Assembly (NCBI RefSeq): GCF_949987535.1
Contig: NC_080068.1
Span: 82,547,254-82,611,253, forward strand
Source: Balaenoptera acutorostrata
Lineage: Eukaryota > Chordata > Mammalia > Artiodactyla > Balaenopteridae
DNA: 64,000 nucleotides
Reading direction: 5' to 3'
Below the pieces are notes generated by a model. The model was given only the letters and a program-made list of their open reading frames with translations. It was not told where the DNA came from and made no database searches. A program made the position numbers and the translations under genes. Below, piece by piece: positions 36,872-49,010 of this stretch; the stretch's first letter is position 1; each line of letters begins with the position of its first letter.

Positions 36872-39552
36872 GCTCTAGAATATGTGGGCAGGTTCTAGAA
36901 TCTGTGAGCAGTGTCTAGAATCTGTGGGCAGGCTCTAGAATCTGTGGGCAGGCTCTAGAATCCATGCGCAGGCTCTAGAATCTGTGAGCAGTCTCTAGAC
37001 ACTGTGGGCAGGTTCTAGAAACTGTGGGCAGGATCTAGAAACTGTGGGCAGGCTCTAGAAACTGTGAGCAGGCTCTAGAAACTATGGGCCGGGTCTAGAA
37101 AATGTGAACAGGCTCTAGAAACTGTGGGGAGGCTGTAGAAACTGTGGGGAATCTCTAGAAACTGTGGGAAGGATCTAGAAACTATTTGCAGGATCTAGAA
37201 ACTGTGGGCAGGATCTAGAAACTGTGTGCAGGCTCTAGAAACTGTGGGTAGGCTCTAGAAACGGAGGGAAGCCTCTAGAAACTGTGGGCAGGATCTAGAA
37301 ACTGTGGGCAGGCTCTAGAAACTGTGGGCAGTATCTAGAAAATGTGGGCAGGCTCTAGAAACTGTGAGCAGAGCCTAGAAACTGTGAGCAGGCACCAGAA
37401 ACTGTGGGTAGGCTCTAGAAACTGTGAGCAGGCTCTAGAAAATATAGAGAGGCTCTAGAAACTGTGGGAACCCTCTAGAATCTGTGGGCAGGCTCTAGAA
37501 TCTGTGAGCAGTCTCTAGAAACTGTGGGCAGGATCTAGAAACTGTGGGCAGGATCTAGAAACTGTGGGCAGGCTCTGGAAACTGTGAGCAGGCTCTAGAA
37601 ACTGTGGGCAGTATCTAGAAAATGTGGGCAGGCTCTAGAAACTGTGAGTAGGGTCTAGAAACTGAGGGCAGTCTCTAGGAAATGTGAGCAGGCTCTAGGA
37701 ACTGTGAGCAGGGCCTATAAACTGTGAGCAGGCTCCAGAAACTGTGGGTAGGCTCTAGAAACTGTGAGCAGGCTCTAGAAAGTGTGAGGAGGCTCTAGAA
37801 ACTGTGGGAAGCCTCTAGAATCTGTGGGCAGGCTCTAGAATCTGTGAGCAGTCTCTAGAAACTGTGGGCAGGCTCCAGAAACTGTGAGTACACTCTAGAA
37901 ATTGTGGAAAGGCTCTAGAAAATGTGGGGAGCCTCTAAAAACTGTGGGAAGGATCTAGAAACTGTCAGCAGTCTCTAGAAACTGTGGGCAGGTTGTACAA
38001 ACTGCGGGCATGCTCTTGAAACTGTGGGAACCCTCTAGAAATTGTCAGCAGGCTCTAGAAACTGTGGGCAGTCCCTAGAAACTGCAGGCCGGCTCTAGAA
38101 ACTATGGGAAGGCTCTAAAAACTGTGAGAAGGCTCCAGAAACTGTGGGCAGGCTCTAGAATATGTGGGCAGGTTCTAGAACCTGTGGGCAGGCTCTAGAA
38201 TCTATGGGCAGGCTCTAGAATCTGTGAGCAGGCTCTAGAATCTGTGGGCAGGCTCTAGAATCTGTGGGCAGGCTCTAGAATCTGTGGGCAGGATCTAGAA
38301 TCTATGGGCAGGCTCTAGAATCTGTGAGCAGTCTCTAGAAACTGTGGGCAGGTTCTAGAAACTGTGGGCAGGCTCTAGAATCTGTGGGCAGGCTCTAGAA
38401 TCTGTGAGCAGGCTCTAGAATCTGTGGGCAGGCTCTAGAATCTGTGAGCAGTCTCTAGAAACTCTGGGCAGGATCTAGAAACTGTGGGCAGGATCTAGAA
38501 ACTGTGTGCAGGCTCCAGAAACTGTTAGCAGGATCTAGAAACTGTGAGCAGGCTGTAGAAACTGTGGGCAGGCTCTAGAAACCGTTAGCAGGTTCTAGAA
38601 TCTGTTAGCACGATCTAGAAACTGTGAGCAGGCTCTAGAAACTGTGGGCAGACTCTAGAATCTTTGAGTAGGCTCTAGACACTGTGGGCAGTCTATAAAA
38701 TATGTGAGCAGTCTCTAGAAACTGTGAGCAGGCTTTAGAAACTGTGGGCAGGTTCTGGAAACTGTGAGCAGGCTCTAGAATATGTGGGAAGCCTCTACAA
38801 ACATTGGGAAGCCTCTAGAAACTGTAGGCAGGATCTAGAAACTGTGAGCAGAAAATAGGAACTGTGGGCAGGCTCTAGAAACTGCGAGCAGGCTCTAGAA
38901 GCTGTGGGCAGGCTCTAGAAACTGTGGGAATCATCTAGAAACTGTGATTAGGGTCTAGAAACTATGGGCATGCTCTAGAAACTGTGGGAAGCCTCTAGAA
39001 ACTGTGGGCAGGATCTAGAAAATGTGGGCAGGCTCTAGAAACTGTGAGCAGGGCCTAGAAACTGTGAGCAGGCACCAGAAACTGTGGGTAGGCTCTAGAA
39101 ACTGTGAGCAGGCTCTAGAAAATATAGAGAGGCTCTAGAAACTGTGGGAAACCTCTAGAATCTGTGGGCAGGCTCTAGAAACTGTGTGTAGGCTCCAGAA
39201 AATGTGGGGAGGCTCTAGAATCTGTGGGCAGGCTCTAGAATCTGTGGGAAGGCTCTAGAATCTGTGGGAAGGCTCTAGAATCTGTGGGCAGGCTCTAGAA
39301 TCTGTGGGCAGGCTCTAGAAACTATGGGCAGGGTCTAGAATCTATGGGGAGGCTCTAGAAACTGTGAGTAGGCTCTAGAAACTGTGGGCAGGCTCTAGAA
39401 TCTGTGAGCAGTCTCTAGAAACTGTGGGCAGGATCTAGAAACTGTGAGCAGGGCCTAGAAACTGTGAGCAGGCACCAGAAACTGTGGGTAGGCTCTAGAA
39501 ACTGTGAGCAAGCTCTAGAAAATATAGAGAGGCTCTAGAAACTGTGGAAAGC
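36872..39552. repeat. 4,746-bp higher-order repeat, copy 3 (partial, rearranged)
   Basis: The offset to copy 2 is 4,746 up to about 37590. It is then 4,586, because the 160-bp internal duplication of copies 1 and 2 (32691-32850 with 32851-33010) is missing here. At about 38113 it skips the three monomers containing the 16-bp unit (GGCTCTAAAA then GAGAAGGCTCC), a form also seen at 1470 and 9630. Towards 39.2 kb it grades into the compound A/B family. Confidence 0.7.
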
Positions 39553-40690
39553 CTCTAGCATCTGTGGGCAGGCTCTAGAAACTGTGAGTATGCTCCAGAA
39601 AATGTAGGCAGGCTCTAGAATCTGTGGGCACTCTCTAGAATCTGTGGGCAGGCTCTAGAATCTGTGGGCAGGCTCTAGAAACTGTGACCAGTATCTAGGA
39701 ACTCTATGGCCAGGCTCTAGAAACTGTGAGTAGGCTCTAGAAACTGTGGGCAGGCTCTAGAAACTGTGACCAGTCTCTAGGAACTCTATGGCCAGGCTCT
39801 AGAACCTGTGAGTAGGCTCTAGAAACTGTGGGCAGGCTCTAGAATCTGTGAGCAGTCTCTAGAAACTGTGGGCAGGATCTAGAAACTGTGGGCAGGCTCT
39901 AGAAACTGTGAGCAGGCTCTAGAAACTGTGGGCCAGGTCTAGGAAATGTGAGCAGGCTCTAGAAGCTGTGAGCAGGGCCTATAAACTGTGAGCAGGCTCC
40001 AGAAACTGTGGGTAGGCTCTAGAAACTGTGAGCAGGCTCTAGAAAGTGTGAGGAGGCTCTAGAAACTGTGGGAAGCCTCTAGAATCTGTGGGCAGGCTCT
40101 AGAATCTGTGAGCAGTCTCTAGAAACTGTGGGCAGGCTCCAGAAACTGTGAGTACACTCTAGAAATTGTGGAAAGGCTCTAGAAACTGTGGGGAGACTCT
40201 AAAAACTGTGGGAAGGATCTAGAAACTGTGGGCAGGATCTAGAAACTGTGGGCAGTCTCTAGAAACTGCAGGCCGGCTCTAGAAACTGTGGGAAGGCTCT
40301 AGAAACTGTGAGCAGGGCCTAGAAACAGTGAGCACCAGAAACTGTGGGTAGGCTCTAGAAACTGTGAGAAGGCTCCAGAAACTGGGCCGGCTCTAGAATC
40401 TGTGGGCAGGCTCTAGAATCTGTGGGCAGGCTCTAGAATCTATGGGCAGGCTCTAGAATCTGTGAGCAGTCTCTAGAAACTGTGGGCAGGTTCTAGAAAC
40501 TGTGGGCAGGATCTAGAAACTGTGGGCAGGCTCTAGAAACTGTGAGCAGTCTCTAGAAACTGTGGGCAGGATCTAGAAACTGTGAGCAGGGCCTAGAAAC
40601 TGTGAGCAGGCACCAGAAACTGTGGGTAGGCTCTAGAAACTGTGAGCAAGCTCTAGAAAATATAGAGAGGCTCTAGAAACTGTGGAAAGC
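39553..40690. repeat. Compound repeat, A unit 1 (1,138 bp)
   Basis: The unit is delimited by the diagnostic CTCTAGCATC monomer (GCATC in place of GAATC). I find this monomer only at 39553, 40691, 42731, 43869, 45889, 46971, 49011, 56578 and 58618. The spacings are 1138, 2040, 1138, 2020, 1082, 2040, then 7567 and 2040. The A unit carries two 22-bp monomers (ACCAGTATC at about 39687 and ACCAGTCTC at 39769) and a short return to the array start motif. Confidence 0.85.
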
Positions 40691-42730
40691 CTCTAGCATC
40701 TGTGGGCAGGCTCTAGAAACTGTGAGTATGCTCCAGAAAATGTAGGCAGGCTCTAGAATCTGTGGGCACTCTCTAGAATCTGTGGGCAGGCTCTAGAATC
40801 TGTGGGCAGGCTCTAGAAACTGTGACCAGTATCTAGGAACTCTATGGCCAGGCTCTAGAACCTGTGAGTAGGCTCTAGAAACTGTGGGCAGGCTCTAGAA
40901 TCTGTGAGCAGTCTCTAGAAACTGTGGGCAGGATCTAGAAACTGTGGGCAGGCTCTAGAAACTGTGAGCAGGCTCTAGAAACTGTGGGCCAGGTCTAGGA
41001 AATGTGAGCAGGCTCTAGAAGCTGTGAGCAGGGCCTATAAACTGTGAGCAGGCTCCAGAAACTGTGGGTAGGCTCTAGAAACTGTGAACAGGCTCTAGAA
41101 AGTGTGAGGAGGCTCTAGAAACTGTGAGAAGGCTCCAGAAACTGGGCCGGCTCTAGAATATGTGGGCAGGTTCTAGAATCTGTGAGCAGTCTCTAGAAAC
41201 TGTGGGCAGGCTCTAGAATCTGTGGGCAGGCTCTAGAATCTATAGGCAGGCTCTAGAATCTGTGAGCAGTCTCTAGAAACTGTGGGCAGGTTCTAGAAAC
41301 TGTGGGCAGGATCTAGAAACTGTGGGCAGGCTCTAGAAACTGTGAGCAGGCTCTATAAACTATGGGCCGGGTCTAGAAAATGTGAACAGGCTCTAGAAAC
41401 TGTGGGGAGGCTGTAGAAACTGTGGGGAATCTCTAGAAACTGTGGGAAGGATCTAGAAACTATTTGCAGGATCTAGAAACTGTGGGCAGGATCTAGAAAC
41501 TGTGTGCAGGCTCTAGAAACTGTGGGTAGGCTCTAGAAACGGAGTGAAGCCTCTAGAAACTGTGGGCAGGATCTAGAAACTGTGGGCAGGCTCTAGAAAC
41601 TGTGATCAGTGTCTAGAAACTGAGGGCAGGATCTAGAGACTGTGAGCAGGCTCTAGAAATGGTGGGCATGCTCTAGAAACTGTGCGCAGGCTCCAGAAAC
41701 TTTGGGCCCGCTCCAGAAACTGTGGGCAGGCTCTAGAAAATGTGGGCCGGCTCCAGAAACTGTGGACAGTCTCTGGAAACATTTAGCAGGCTCCAGAATC
41801 TGTAAGCAGGCTCTAGAAACTGTGAGCAGGCTCTAGAAACTGTGGGCAGGCTCTAGAAACTGTTAGCAGGTTCTAGAATCTGTTAGCACGATCTAGGAAC
41901 TGTGAGCAGGCTCTAGAAACTGTGGGCAGACTCTAGAATCTGTTAGCACGATCTAGGAACTGTGAGCAGGCTCTAGAAACTGTGGGCAGACTCTAGAAAC
42001 TGTAGGCAGGATCTAGAAACTGTGGGCAGAAAATAGGAACTGTGGGCAGGCTCTAGAAACTGCGAGCAGGCTCTAGAAACTGTGGGCAGGCTCTAGAAAC
42101 TGTGGGAATCATCTAGAAACTGTGATTAGGGTCTAGAAACTATGGGCATGCTCTAGAAACTGTGGGAAGCCTCTAGAAACTGTGGACAGGATCTAGAAAA
42201 TGTGGGCAGGCTCTAGAAACTGTGAGCAGGGCCTAGAAACTGTGAGCAGGCACCAGAAACTGTGGGTAGGCTCTAGAAACTGTGAGCAGGCTCTAGAAAA
42301 TATAGAGAGGCTCTAGAAACTGTGGGAACCCTCTAGAATCTGTGGGCAGGCTCTAGAAACTGTGCGTAGGCTCCAGAAAATGTGGGGAGGCTCTAGAATC
42401 TGTGGGCAGGCTCTAGAATCTGTGGGAAGGCTCTAGAATCTGTGGGAAGGCTCTAGAATCTGTGGGCAGGCTCTAGAATCTGTGGGCAGGCTCTAGAAAC
42501 TATGGGCAGGGTCTAGAATCTATGGGGAGGCTCTAGAAACTGTGAGTAGGCTCTAGAAACTGTGGGCAGGCTCTAGAATCTGTGAGCAGTCTCTAGAAAC
42601 TGTGGGCAGGATCTAGAAACTGTGAGCAGGGCCTAGAAACTGTGAGCAGGCACCAGAAACTGTGGGTAGGCTCTAGAAACTGTGAGCAAGCTCTAGAAAA
42701 TATAGAGAGGCTCTAGAAACTGTGGAAAGC
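40691..42730. repeat. Compound repeat, B unit 1 (2,040 bp = 102 monomers' length)
   Basis: The B unit contains the divergent-monomer cassette (from 41605), a 60-bp doubled TTAGCACGATC phrase (41880 and 41940), the AAAATAGG monomer (42030) and ends at GGAAAGCC before the next CTCTAGCATC. It carries the ACGGAGTGAAG marker (41540), a change from ACGGAGGGAAG found only in B units. Confidence 0.85.
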
Positions 42731-43868
42731 CTCTAGCATCTGTGGGCAGGCTCTAGAAACTGTGAGTATGCTCCAGAAAATGTAGGCAGGCTCTAGAATC
42801 TGTGGGCACTCTCTAGAATCTGTGGGCAGGCTCTAGAATCTGTGGGCAGGCTCTAGAAACTGTGACCAGTATCTAGGAACTCTATGGCCAGGCTCTAGAA
42901 ACTGTGAGTAGGCTCTAGAAACTGTGGGCAGGCTCTAGAAACTGTGACCAGTCTCTAGGAACTCTATGGCCAGGCTCTAGAACCTGTGAGTAGGCTCTAG
43001 AAACTGTGGGCAGGCTCTAGAATCTGTGAGCAGTCTCTAGAAACTGTGGGCAGGATCTAGAAACTGTGGGCAGGCTCTAGAAACTGTGAGCAGGCTCTAG
43101 AAACTGTGGGCCAGGTCTAGGAAATGTGAGCAGGCTCTAGAAGCTGTGAGCAGGGCCTATAAACTGTGAGCAGGCTCCAGAAACTGTGGGTAGGCTCTAG
43201 AAACTGTGAGCAGGCTCTAGAAAGTGTGAGGAGGCTCTAGAAACTGTGGGAAGCCTCTAGAATCTGTGGGCAGGCTCTAGAATCTGTGAGCAGTCTCTAG
43301 AAACTGTGGGCAGGCTCCAGAAACTGTGAGTACACTCTAGAAATTGTGGAAAGGCTCTAGAAACTGTGGGGAGCCTCTAAAAACTGTGGGAAGGATCTAG
43401 AAACTGACAGCAGTCTCTAGAAACTGTGGGCAGTCTCTAGAAACTGCAGGCCGGCTCTAGAAACTGTGGGAAGGCTCTAGAAACTGTGAGCAGGGCCTAG
43501 AAACAGTGAGCACCAGAAACTGTGGGTAGGCTCTAGAAACTGTGAGAAGGCTCCAGAAACTGGGCCGGCTCTAGAATATGTGGGCAGGTTCTAGAATCTG
43601 TGAGCAGTCTCTAGAATCTGTGGGCAGGCTCTAGAATCTGTGGGCAGGCTCTAGAAACTGTGGGCAGGTTCTAGAAACTGTGGGCAGGATCTAGAAACTG
43701 TGGGCAGGCTCTAGAAACTGTGAGCAGTCTCTAGAAACTGTGGGCAGGATCTAGAAACTGTGAGCAGGGCCTAGAAACTGTGAGCAGGCACCAGAAACTG
43801 TGGGTAGGCTCTAGAAACTGTGAGCAAGCTCTAGAAAATATAGAGAGGCTCTAGAAACTGTGGAAAGC
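42731..43868. repeat. Compound repeat, A unit 2 (1,138 bp)
   Basis: This has the same length as A unit 1. The second 22-bp monomer ACCAGTCTC is at 42947, which is 3,178 bp after 39769. Small internal differences are GGGGAGCCTC at about 43370 against GGGGAGACTC at 40194, and the ending of the AATCTG run at about 43640. The A and B units strictly alternate here. Confidence 0.8.
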
Positions 43869-45888
43869 CTCTAGCATCTGTGGGCAGGCTCTAGAAACTG
43901 TGAGTATGCTCCAGAAAATGTAGGCAGGCTCTAGAATCTGTGGGCACTCTCTAGAATCTGTGGGCAGGCTCTAGAATCTGTGGGCAGGCTCTAGAAACTG
44001 TGACCAGTATCTAGGAACTCTATGGCCAGGCTCTAGAACCTGTGAGTAGGCTCTAGAAACTGTGGGCAGGCTCTAGAATCTGTGAGCAGTCTCTAGAAAA
44101 TGTGGGCAGGATCTAGAAACTGTGGGCAGGCTCTAGAAACTGTGAGCAGGCTCTAGAAACTGTGGGCCAGGTCTAGGAAATGTGAGCAGGCTCTAGAAGC
44201 TGTGAGCAGGGCCTATAAACTGTGAGCAGGCTCCAGAAACTGTGGGTAGGCTCTAGAAACTGTGAACAGGCTCTAGAAAGTGTGAGGAGGCTCTAGAAAC
44301 TGTGAGAAGGCTCCAGAAACTGGGCCGGCTCTAGAATATGTGGGCAGGTTCTAGAATCTGTGAGCAGTCTCTAGAAACTGTGGGCAGGCTCTAGAATCTA
44401 TAGGCAGGCTCTAGAATCTGTGAGCAGTCTCTAGAAACTGTGGGCAGGTTCTAGAAACTGTGGGCAGGATCTAGAAACTGTGGGCAGGCTCTAGAAACTG
44501 TGAGCAGGCTCTATAAACTATGGGCCGGGTCTAGAAAATGTGAACAGGCTCTAGAAACTGTGGGGAGGCTGTAGAAACTGTGGGGAATCTCTAGAAACTG
44601 TGGGAAGGATCTAGAAACTATTTGCAGGATCTAGAAACTGTGGGCAGGATCTAGAAACTGTGTGCAGGCTCTAGAAACTGTGGGTAGGCTCTAGAAACGG
44701 AGTGAAGCCTCTAGAAACTGTGGGCAGGATCTAGAAACTGTGGGCAGGCTCTAGAAACTGTGATCAGTGTCTAGAAACTGAGGGCAGGATCTAGAGACTG
44801 TGAGCAGGCTCTAGAAATGGTGGGCATGCTCTAGAAACTGTGCGCAGGCTCCAGAAACTTTGGGCCCGCTCCAGAAACTGTGGGCCGGCTCTAGAAAATG
44901 TGGGCCGGCTCCAGAAACTGTGGACAGTCTCTGGAAACATTTAGCAGGCTCCAGAATCTGTAAGCAGGCTCTAGAAACTGTGAGCAGGCTCTAGAAACTG
45001 TGGGCAGGCTCTAGAAACTGTTAGCAGGTTCTAGAATCTGTTAGCACGATCTAGGAACTGTGAGCAGGCTCTAGAAACTGTGGGCAGACTCTAGAATCTG
45101 TTAGCACGATCTAGGAACTGTGAGCAGGCTCTAGAAACTGTGGGCAGACTCTAGAAACTGTAGGCAGGATCTAGAAACTGTGGGCAGAAAATAGGAACTG
45201 TGGGCAGGCTCTAGAAACTGCGAGCAGGCTCTAGAAACTGTGGGCAGGCTCTAGAAACTGTGGGAATCATCTAGAAACTGTGATTAGGGTCTAGAAACTA
45301 TGGGCATGCTCTAGAAACTGTGGGAAGCCTCTAGAAACTGTGGACAGGATCTAGAAAATGTGGGCAGGCTCTAGAAACTGTGAGCAGGGCCTAGAAACTG
45401 TGAGCAGGCACCAGAAACTGTGGGTAGGCTCTAGAAACTGTGAGCAGGCTCTAGAAAATATAGAGAGGCTCTAGAAACTGTGGGAACCCTCTAGAATCTG
45501 TGGGCAGGCTCTAGAAACTGTGCGTAGGCTCCAGAAAATGTGGGGAGGCTCTAGAATCTGTGGGCAGGCTCTAGAATCTGTGGGAAGGCTCTAGAATCTG
45601 TGGGAAGGCTCTAGAATCTGTGGGCAGGCTCTAGAATCTGTGGGCAGGCTCTAGAAACTATGGGCAGGGTCTAGAATCTATGGGGAGGCTCTAGAAACTG
45701 TGAGTAGGCTCTAGAAACTGTGGGCAGGCTCTAGAATCTGTGAGCAGTCTCTAGAAACTGTGGGCAGGATCTAGAAACTGTGAGCAGGGCCTAGAAACTG
45801 TGAGCAGGCACCAGAAACTGTGGGTAGGCTCTAGAAACTGTGAGCAAGCTCTAGAAAATATAGAGAGGCTCTAGAAACTGTGGAAAGC
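43869..45888. repeat. Compound repeat, B unit 2 (2,020 bp)
   Basis: This is a B unit one monomer shorter than B unit 1. An AATCTGTGGGCAGG monomer is missing just before CTATAGGCAGG at about 44399. The same missing monomer is seen at about 51179. It is the first unit with the derived GGGCCGGCTC change at 44882, where B unit 1 has GGGCAGGCTC (41722). Confidence 0.8.
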
Positions 45889-46970
45889 CTCTAGCATCTG
45901 TGGGCAGGCTCTAGAAACTGTGAGTATGCTCCAGAAAATGTAGGCAGGCTCTAGAATCTGTGGGCACTCTCTAGAATCTGTGGGCAGGCTCTAGAATCTG
46001 TGGGCAGGCTCTAGAAACTGTGACCAGTATCTAGGAACTCTATGGCCAGGCTCTAGAAACTGTGAGTAGGCTCTAGAAACTGTGGGCAGGCTCTAGAAAC
46101 TGTGACCAGTCTCTAGGAACTCTATGGCCAGGCTCTAGAACCTGTGAGTAGGCTCTAGAAACTGTGGGCAGGCTCTAGAATCTGTGAGCAGTCTCTAGAA
46201 ACTGTGGGCAGGATCTAGAAACTGTGGGCAGGCTCTAGAAACTGTGGGCCAGGTCTAGGAAATGTGAGCAGGCTCTAGAAGCTGTGAGCAGGGCCTATAA
46301 ACTGTGAGCAGGCTCCAGAAACTGTGGGTAGGCTCTAGAAACTGTGAGCAGGCTCTAGAAAGTGTGAGGAGGCTCTAGAAACTGTGGGAAGCCTCTAGAA
46401 TCTGTGGGCAGGCTCTAGAATCTGTGAGCAGTCTCTAGAAACTGTGGGCATGCTCCAGAAACTGTGAGTACACTCTAGAAATTGTGGAAAGGCTCTAGAA
46501 ACTGTGGGGAGCCTCTAAAAACTGTGGGAAGGATCTAGAAACTGACAGCAGTCTCTAGAAACTGTGGGCAGTCTCTAGAAACTGCAGGCCGGCTCTAGAA
46601 ACTGTGAGAAGGCTCCAGAAACTGGGCCGGCTCTAGAATATGTGGGCAGGTTCTAGAATCTGTGAGCAGTCTCTAGAATCTGTGGGCAGGCTCTAGAATC
46701 TGTGGGCAGGCTCTAGAATCTATGGGCAGGCTCTAGAATCTGTGAGCAGTCTCTAGAAACTGTGGGCAGGTTCTAGAAACTGTGGGCAGGATCTAGAAAC
46801 TGTGGGCAGGCTCTAGAAACTGTGAGCAATCTCTAGAAACTGTGGGCAGGATCTAGAAACTGTGAGCAGGGCCTAGAAACTGTGAGCAGGCACCAGAAAC
46901 TGTGGGTAGGCTCTAGAAACTGTGAGCAAGCTCTAGAAAATATAGAGAGGCTCTAGAAACTGTGGAAAGC
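45889..46970. repeat. Compound repeat, A unit 3 (1,082 bp)
   Basis: This A unit has a net loss of 56 bp. It lacks one GAGCAGG monomer near 46240 and the 76-bp run (20+20+16+20) with the 16-bp monomer near 46598. It keeps two AATCTG-type monomers near 46718-46757 that A unit 2 lacks. The same 76-bp loss is in the 55.5-kb block (about 56220), which supports the 9,607-bp duplication. Confidence 0.75.
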
Positions 46971-49010
46971 CTCTAGCATCTGTGGGCAGGCTCTAGAAAC
47001 TGTGAGTATGCTCCAGAAAATGTAGGCAGGCTCTAGAATCTGTGGGCACTCTCTAGAATCTGTGGGCAGGCTCTAGAATCTGTGGGCAGGCTCTAGAAAC
47101 TGTGACCAGTATCTAGGAACTCTATGGCCAGGCTCTAGAACCTGTGAGTAGGCTCTAGAAACTGTGGGCAGGCTCTAGAATCTGTGAGCAGTCTCTAGAA
47201 ACTGTGGGCAGGATCTAGAAACTGTGGGCAGGCTCTAGAAACTGTGAGCAGGCTCTAGAAACTGTGGGCCAGGTCTAGGAAATGTGAGCAGGCTCTAGAA
47301 GCTGTGAGCAGGGCCTATAAACTGTGAGCAGGCTCCAGAAACTGTGGGTAGGCTCTAGAAACTGTGAACAGGCTCTAGAAAGTGTGAGGAGGCTCTAGAA
47401 ACTGTGAGAAGGCTCCAGAAACTGGGCCGGCTCTAGAATATGTGGGCAGGTTCTAGAATCTGTGAGCAGTCTCTAGAAACTGTGGGCAGGCTCTAGAATC
47501 TGTGGGCAGGCTCTAGAATCTATAGGCAGGCTCTAGAATCTGTGAGCAGTCTCTAGAAACTGTGGGCAGGTTCTAGAAACTGTGGGCAGGATCTAGAAAC
47601 TGTGGGCAGGCTCTAGAAACTGTGAGCAGGCTCTATAAACTATGGGCCGGGTCTAGAAAATGTGAACAGGCTCTAGAAGCTGTGGGGAGGCTGTAGAAAC
47701 TGTGGGGAATCTCTAGAAACTGTGGGAAGGATCTAGAAACTATTTGCAGGATCTAGAAACTGTGGGCAGGATCTAGAAACTGTGTGCAGGCTCTAGAAAC
47801 TGTGGGTAGGCTCTAGAAACGGAGTGAAGCCTCTAGAAACTGTGGGCAGGATCTAGAAACTGTGGGCAGGCTCTAGAAACTGTGATCAGTGTCTAGAAAC
47901 TGAGGGCAGGATCTAGAGACTGTGAGCAGGCTCTAGAAATGGTGGGCATGCTCTAGAAACTGTGCGCAGGCTCCAGAAACTTTGGGCCCGCTCCAGAAAC
48001 TGTGGGCCGGCTCTAGAAAATGTGGGCCGGCTCCAGAAACTGTGGACAGTCTCTGGAAACATTTAGCAGGCTCCAGAATCTGTAAGCAGGCTCTAGAAAC
48101 TGTGAGCAGGCTCTAGAAACTGTGGGCAGGCTCTAGAAACTGTTAGCAGGTTCTAGAATCTGTTAGCACGATCTAGGAACTGTGAGCAGGCTCTAGAAAC
48201 TGTGGGCAGACTCTAGAATCTGTTAGCACGATCTAGGAACTGTGAGCAGGCTCTAGAAACTGTGGGCAGACTCTAGAAACTGTAGGCAGGATCTAGAAAC
48301 TGTGGGCAGAAAATAGGAACTGTGGGCAGGCTCTAGAAACTGCGAGCAGGCTCTAGAAACTGTGGGCAGGCTCTAGAAACTGTGGGAATCATCTAGAAAC
48401 TGTGATTAGGGTCTAGAAACTATGGGCATGCTCTAGAAACTGTGGGAAGCCTCTAGAAACTGTGGACAGGATCTAGAAAATGTGGGCAGGCTCTAGAAAC
48501 TGTGAGCAGGGCCTAGAAACTGTGAGCAGGCACCAGAAACTGTGGGTAGGCTCTAGAAACTGTGAGCAGGCTCTAGAAAATATAGAGAGGCTCTAGAAAC
48601 TGTGGGAACCCTCTAGAATCTGTGGGCAGGCTCTAGAAACTGTGCGTAGGCTCCAGAAAATGTGGGGAGGCTCTAGAATCTGTGGGCAGGCTCTAGAATC
48701 TGTGGGAAGGCTCTAGAATCTGTGGGAAGGCTCTAGAATCTGTGGGCAGGCTCTAGAATCTGTGGGCAGGCTCTAGAAACTATGGGCAGGGTCTAGAATC
48801 TATGGGGAGGCTCTAGAAACTGTGAGTAGGCTCTAGAAACTGTGGGCAGGCTCTAGAATCTGTGAGCAGTCTCTAGAAACTGTGGGCAGGATCTAGAAAC
48901 TGTGAGCAGGGCCTAGAAACTGTGAGCAGGCACCAGAAACTGTGGGTAGGCTCTAGAAACTGTGAGCAAGCTCTAGAAAATATAGAGAGGCTCTAGAAAC
49001 TGTGGAAAGC
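46971..49010. repeat. Compound repeat, B unit 3 (2,040 bp)
   Basis: This B unit is followed directly by another B unit, which breaks the A/B alternation. It has the derived GGGCCGGCTC change (48002) and the ACGGAGTGAAG marker (47820). A private change is CTAGAAGCTGTGGGGAGG at about 47674, where the next unit has AAAC. Confidence 0.85.
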
